Of a stretch of DNA of 45,326 nt, positions 44,979-45,326 are shown in pieces. The notes beneath the pieces are model-generated. The model was not told where the DNA came from, did no database searches, and saw only the letters and a list, made by a program, of their open reading frames with translations. The first letter of the stretch is position 1. The number at the start of each line of letters is the position of its first letter. Origin of the DNA: Roseovarius sp. (GTDB lineage Bacteria > Pseudomonadota > Alphaproteobacteria > Rhodobacterales > Rhodobacteraceae); NCBI GenBank assembly GCA_029212365.1, contig JARGOC010000010.1, positions 77,441-122,766 of the forward strand, given 5' to 3'. Made by a program: the position numbers and the translations under genes.

Positions 44979-45206
44979 ATGGATACCAAGTTTGACTTTA
45001 AAGAGATCGAAGCGCAGGACATCGTTTATGTGCGGCCAGTGAATGTGGATGAGTTGCCCAAGGAGGTGCAGGTGCACGCCGAGGGTCTGAAAACCATCTA
45101 TGCGGTGCATTCGGTTGAAGGCGAGCGGCTGGCATTGGTCAAGGACCGCGAGCTGGCCTATGTGCTGGCGCGCCAGAACAACATGCAGCCCGTGGCGGTG
45201 CATTGA
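44979..45206 (+). CDS. DUF1150 family protein
   Basis: A 75-residue soluble protein. AQDIVYVRPVNVDELP and IYAVHSVEGERLALVKDRELA are characteristic of DUF1150, a small alphaproteobacterial family often encoded right after hsp20. GAGAG precedes the ATG, and only 6 bases separate it from hsp20, so they are co-transcribed and probably heat-inducible. Function is unknown. Confidence 0.88.
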   Translation: MDTKFDFKEIEAQDIVYVRPVNVDELPKEVQVHAEGLKTIYAVHSVEGERLALVKDRELAYVLARQNNMQPVAVH

Positions 45207-45287
45207 TCAAAGTCGATGAATGTCCGCCAGGTGCCCAAAGCTGACCTTACATTTGGAACACCCAGCCGGTTAACAGCCGCTTTAGCG

Positions 45288-45326
45288 GCCCGGCCATCGT
45301 CAGCCCCTCCCTTGGGCTGGCGATAT
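45288..45326. repeat. Fold-back element, second copy (cut by the window end)
   Basis: GGCCATCGTCAGCCCC, six differing bases, then GGGCTGGCGATAT match the left end of the 142-bp element at 25658, including the local hairpin. The loop differs (TCCCTT against CCGATT) while the stem is kept. It begins about 80 bases after the DUF1150 stop. The remainder lies outside the window. Confidence 0.72.

Overview
The window looks like chromosomal core and near-core DNA from a marine Roseobacter-group alphaproteobacterium (Rhodobacterales). This is inferred from gene content and family signatures: a PHA cluster controlled by PhaR boxes of the Paracoccus type, a DUF2842 protein after purA, an Hsp20-DUF1150 pair, a CIRCE-controlled groESL operon, and generally GC-rich third codon positions. 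I saw no transposase, integrase, phage gene, CRISPR array, rRNA or tRNA.

Layout. The first 41 bases are the start of thrS, running leftward. Next come two alpha/beta hydrolases around a VOC protein and an M15-like protein (474-3353). A complete polyhydroxyalkanoate (PHA) module follows (3457-7997): phaZ divergent from phaC-phaP-phaR, with PhaR-type operators (CTGC-N3-GCAG) before phaC, phaP and phaR. After a LysR regulator there is a leftward block (9081-15350) that resembles the gamma-glutamylated polyamine (Puu) pathway: two glutamine-synthetase-like ligases, a class I glutamine amidotransferase, a 63-residue protein, a PuuB-like FAD oxidase and a DegT-type aminotransferase. Two of its transcription units carry the same TTTGATCAAA palindrome. 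purA-DUF2842, secG and pyrG are housekeeping genes.

From 19586 to 25618 lie a probable DUF4274 protein, two TerB-like proteins coupled to a PhnD-like binding protein without a signal peptide, and a four-gene basic/polar amino-acid ABC transporter (HisP/J/Q/M type). Three copies of TGCAAGTTGC surround the start of its ATPase gene. A 142-bp fold-back element follows; the start of a second copy is cut by the right end of the window. Next come a degenerate M48-like membrane protein, a Mn-dependent pyrophosphatase, a DUF2161 nuclease-like protein and a TraB/GumN protein. The last two are convergent genes that share a palindromic repeat which supplies both stop codons.

The rest holds groES-groEL, a YmdB-like phosphodiesterase, two convergent SLC13-type transporters with TrkA_C domains, yebC, pirin, an acetyltransferase with a DMT exporter, a secreted lipase-like protein overlapping a variant PhnM, purE-purK, a YdcH-like protein, and an Hsp20-DUF1150 pair behind a probable RpoH promoter. 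The most interesting unexplained items are the fold-back element, the palindrome shared by the polyamine-like units, the repeat cluster at the ABC transporter, and several orphan or degenerate enzymes. No clearly new multi-gene defence or mobile system is visible.
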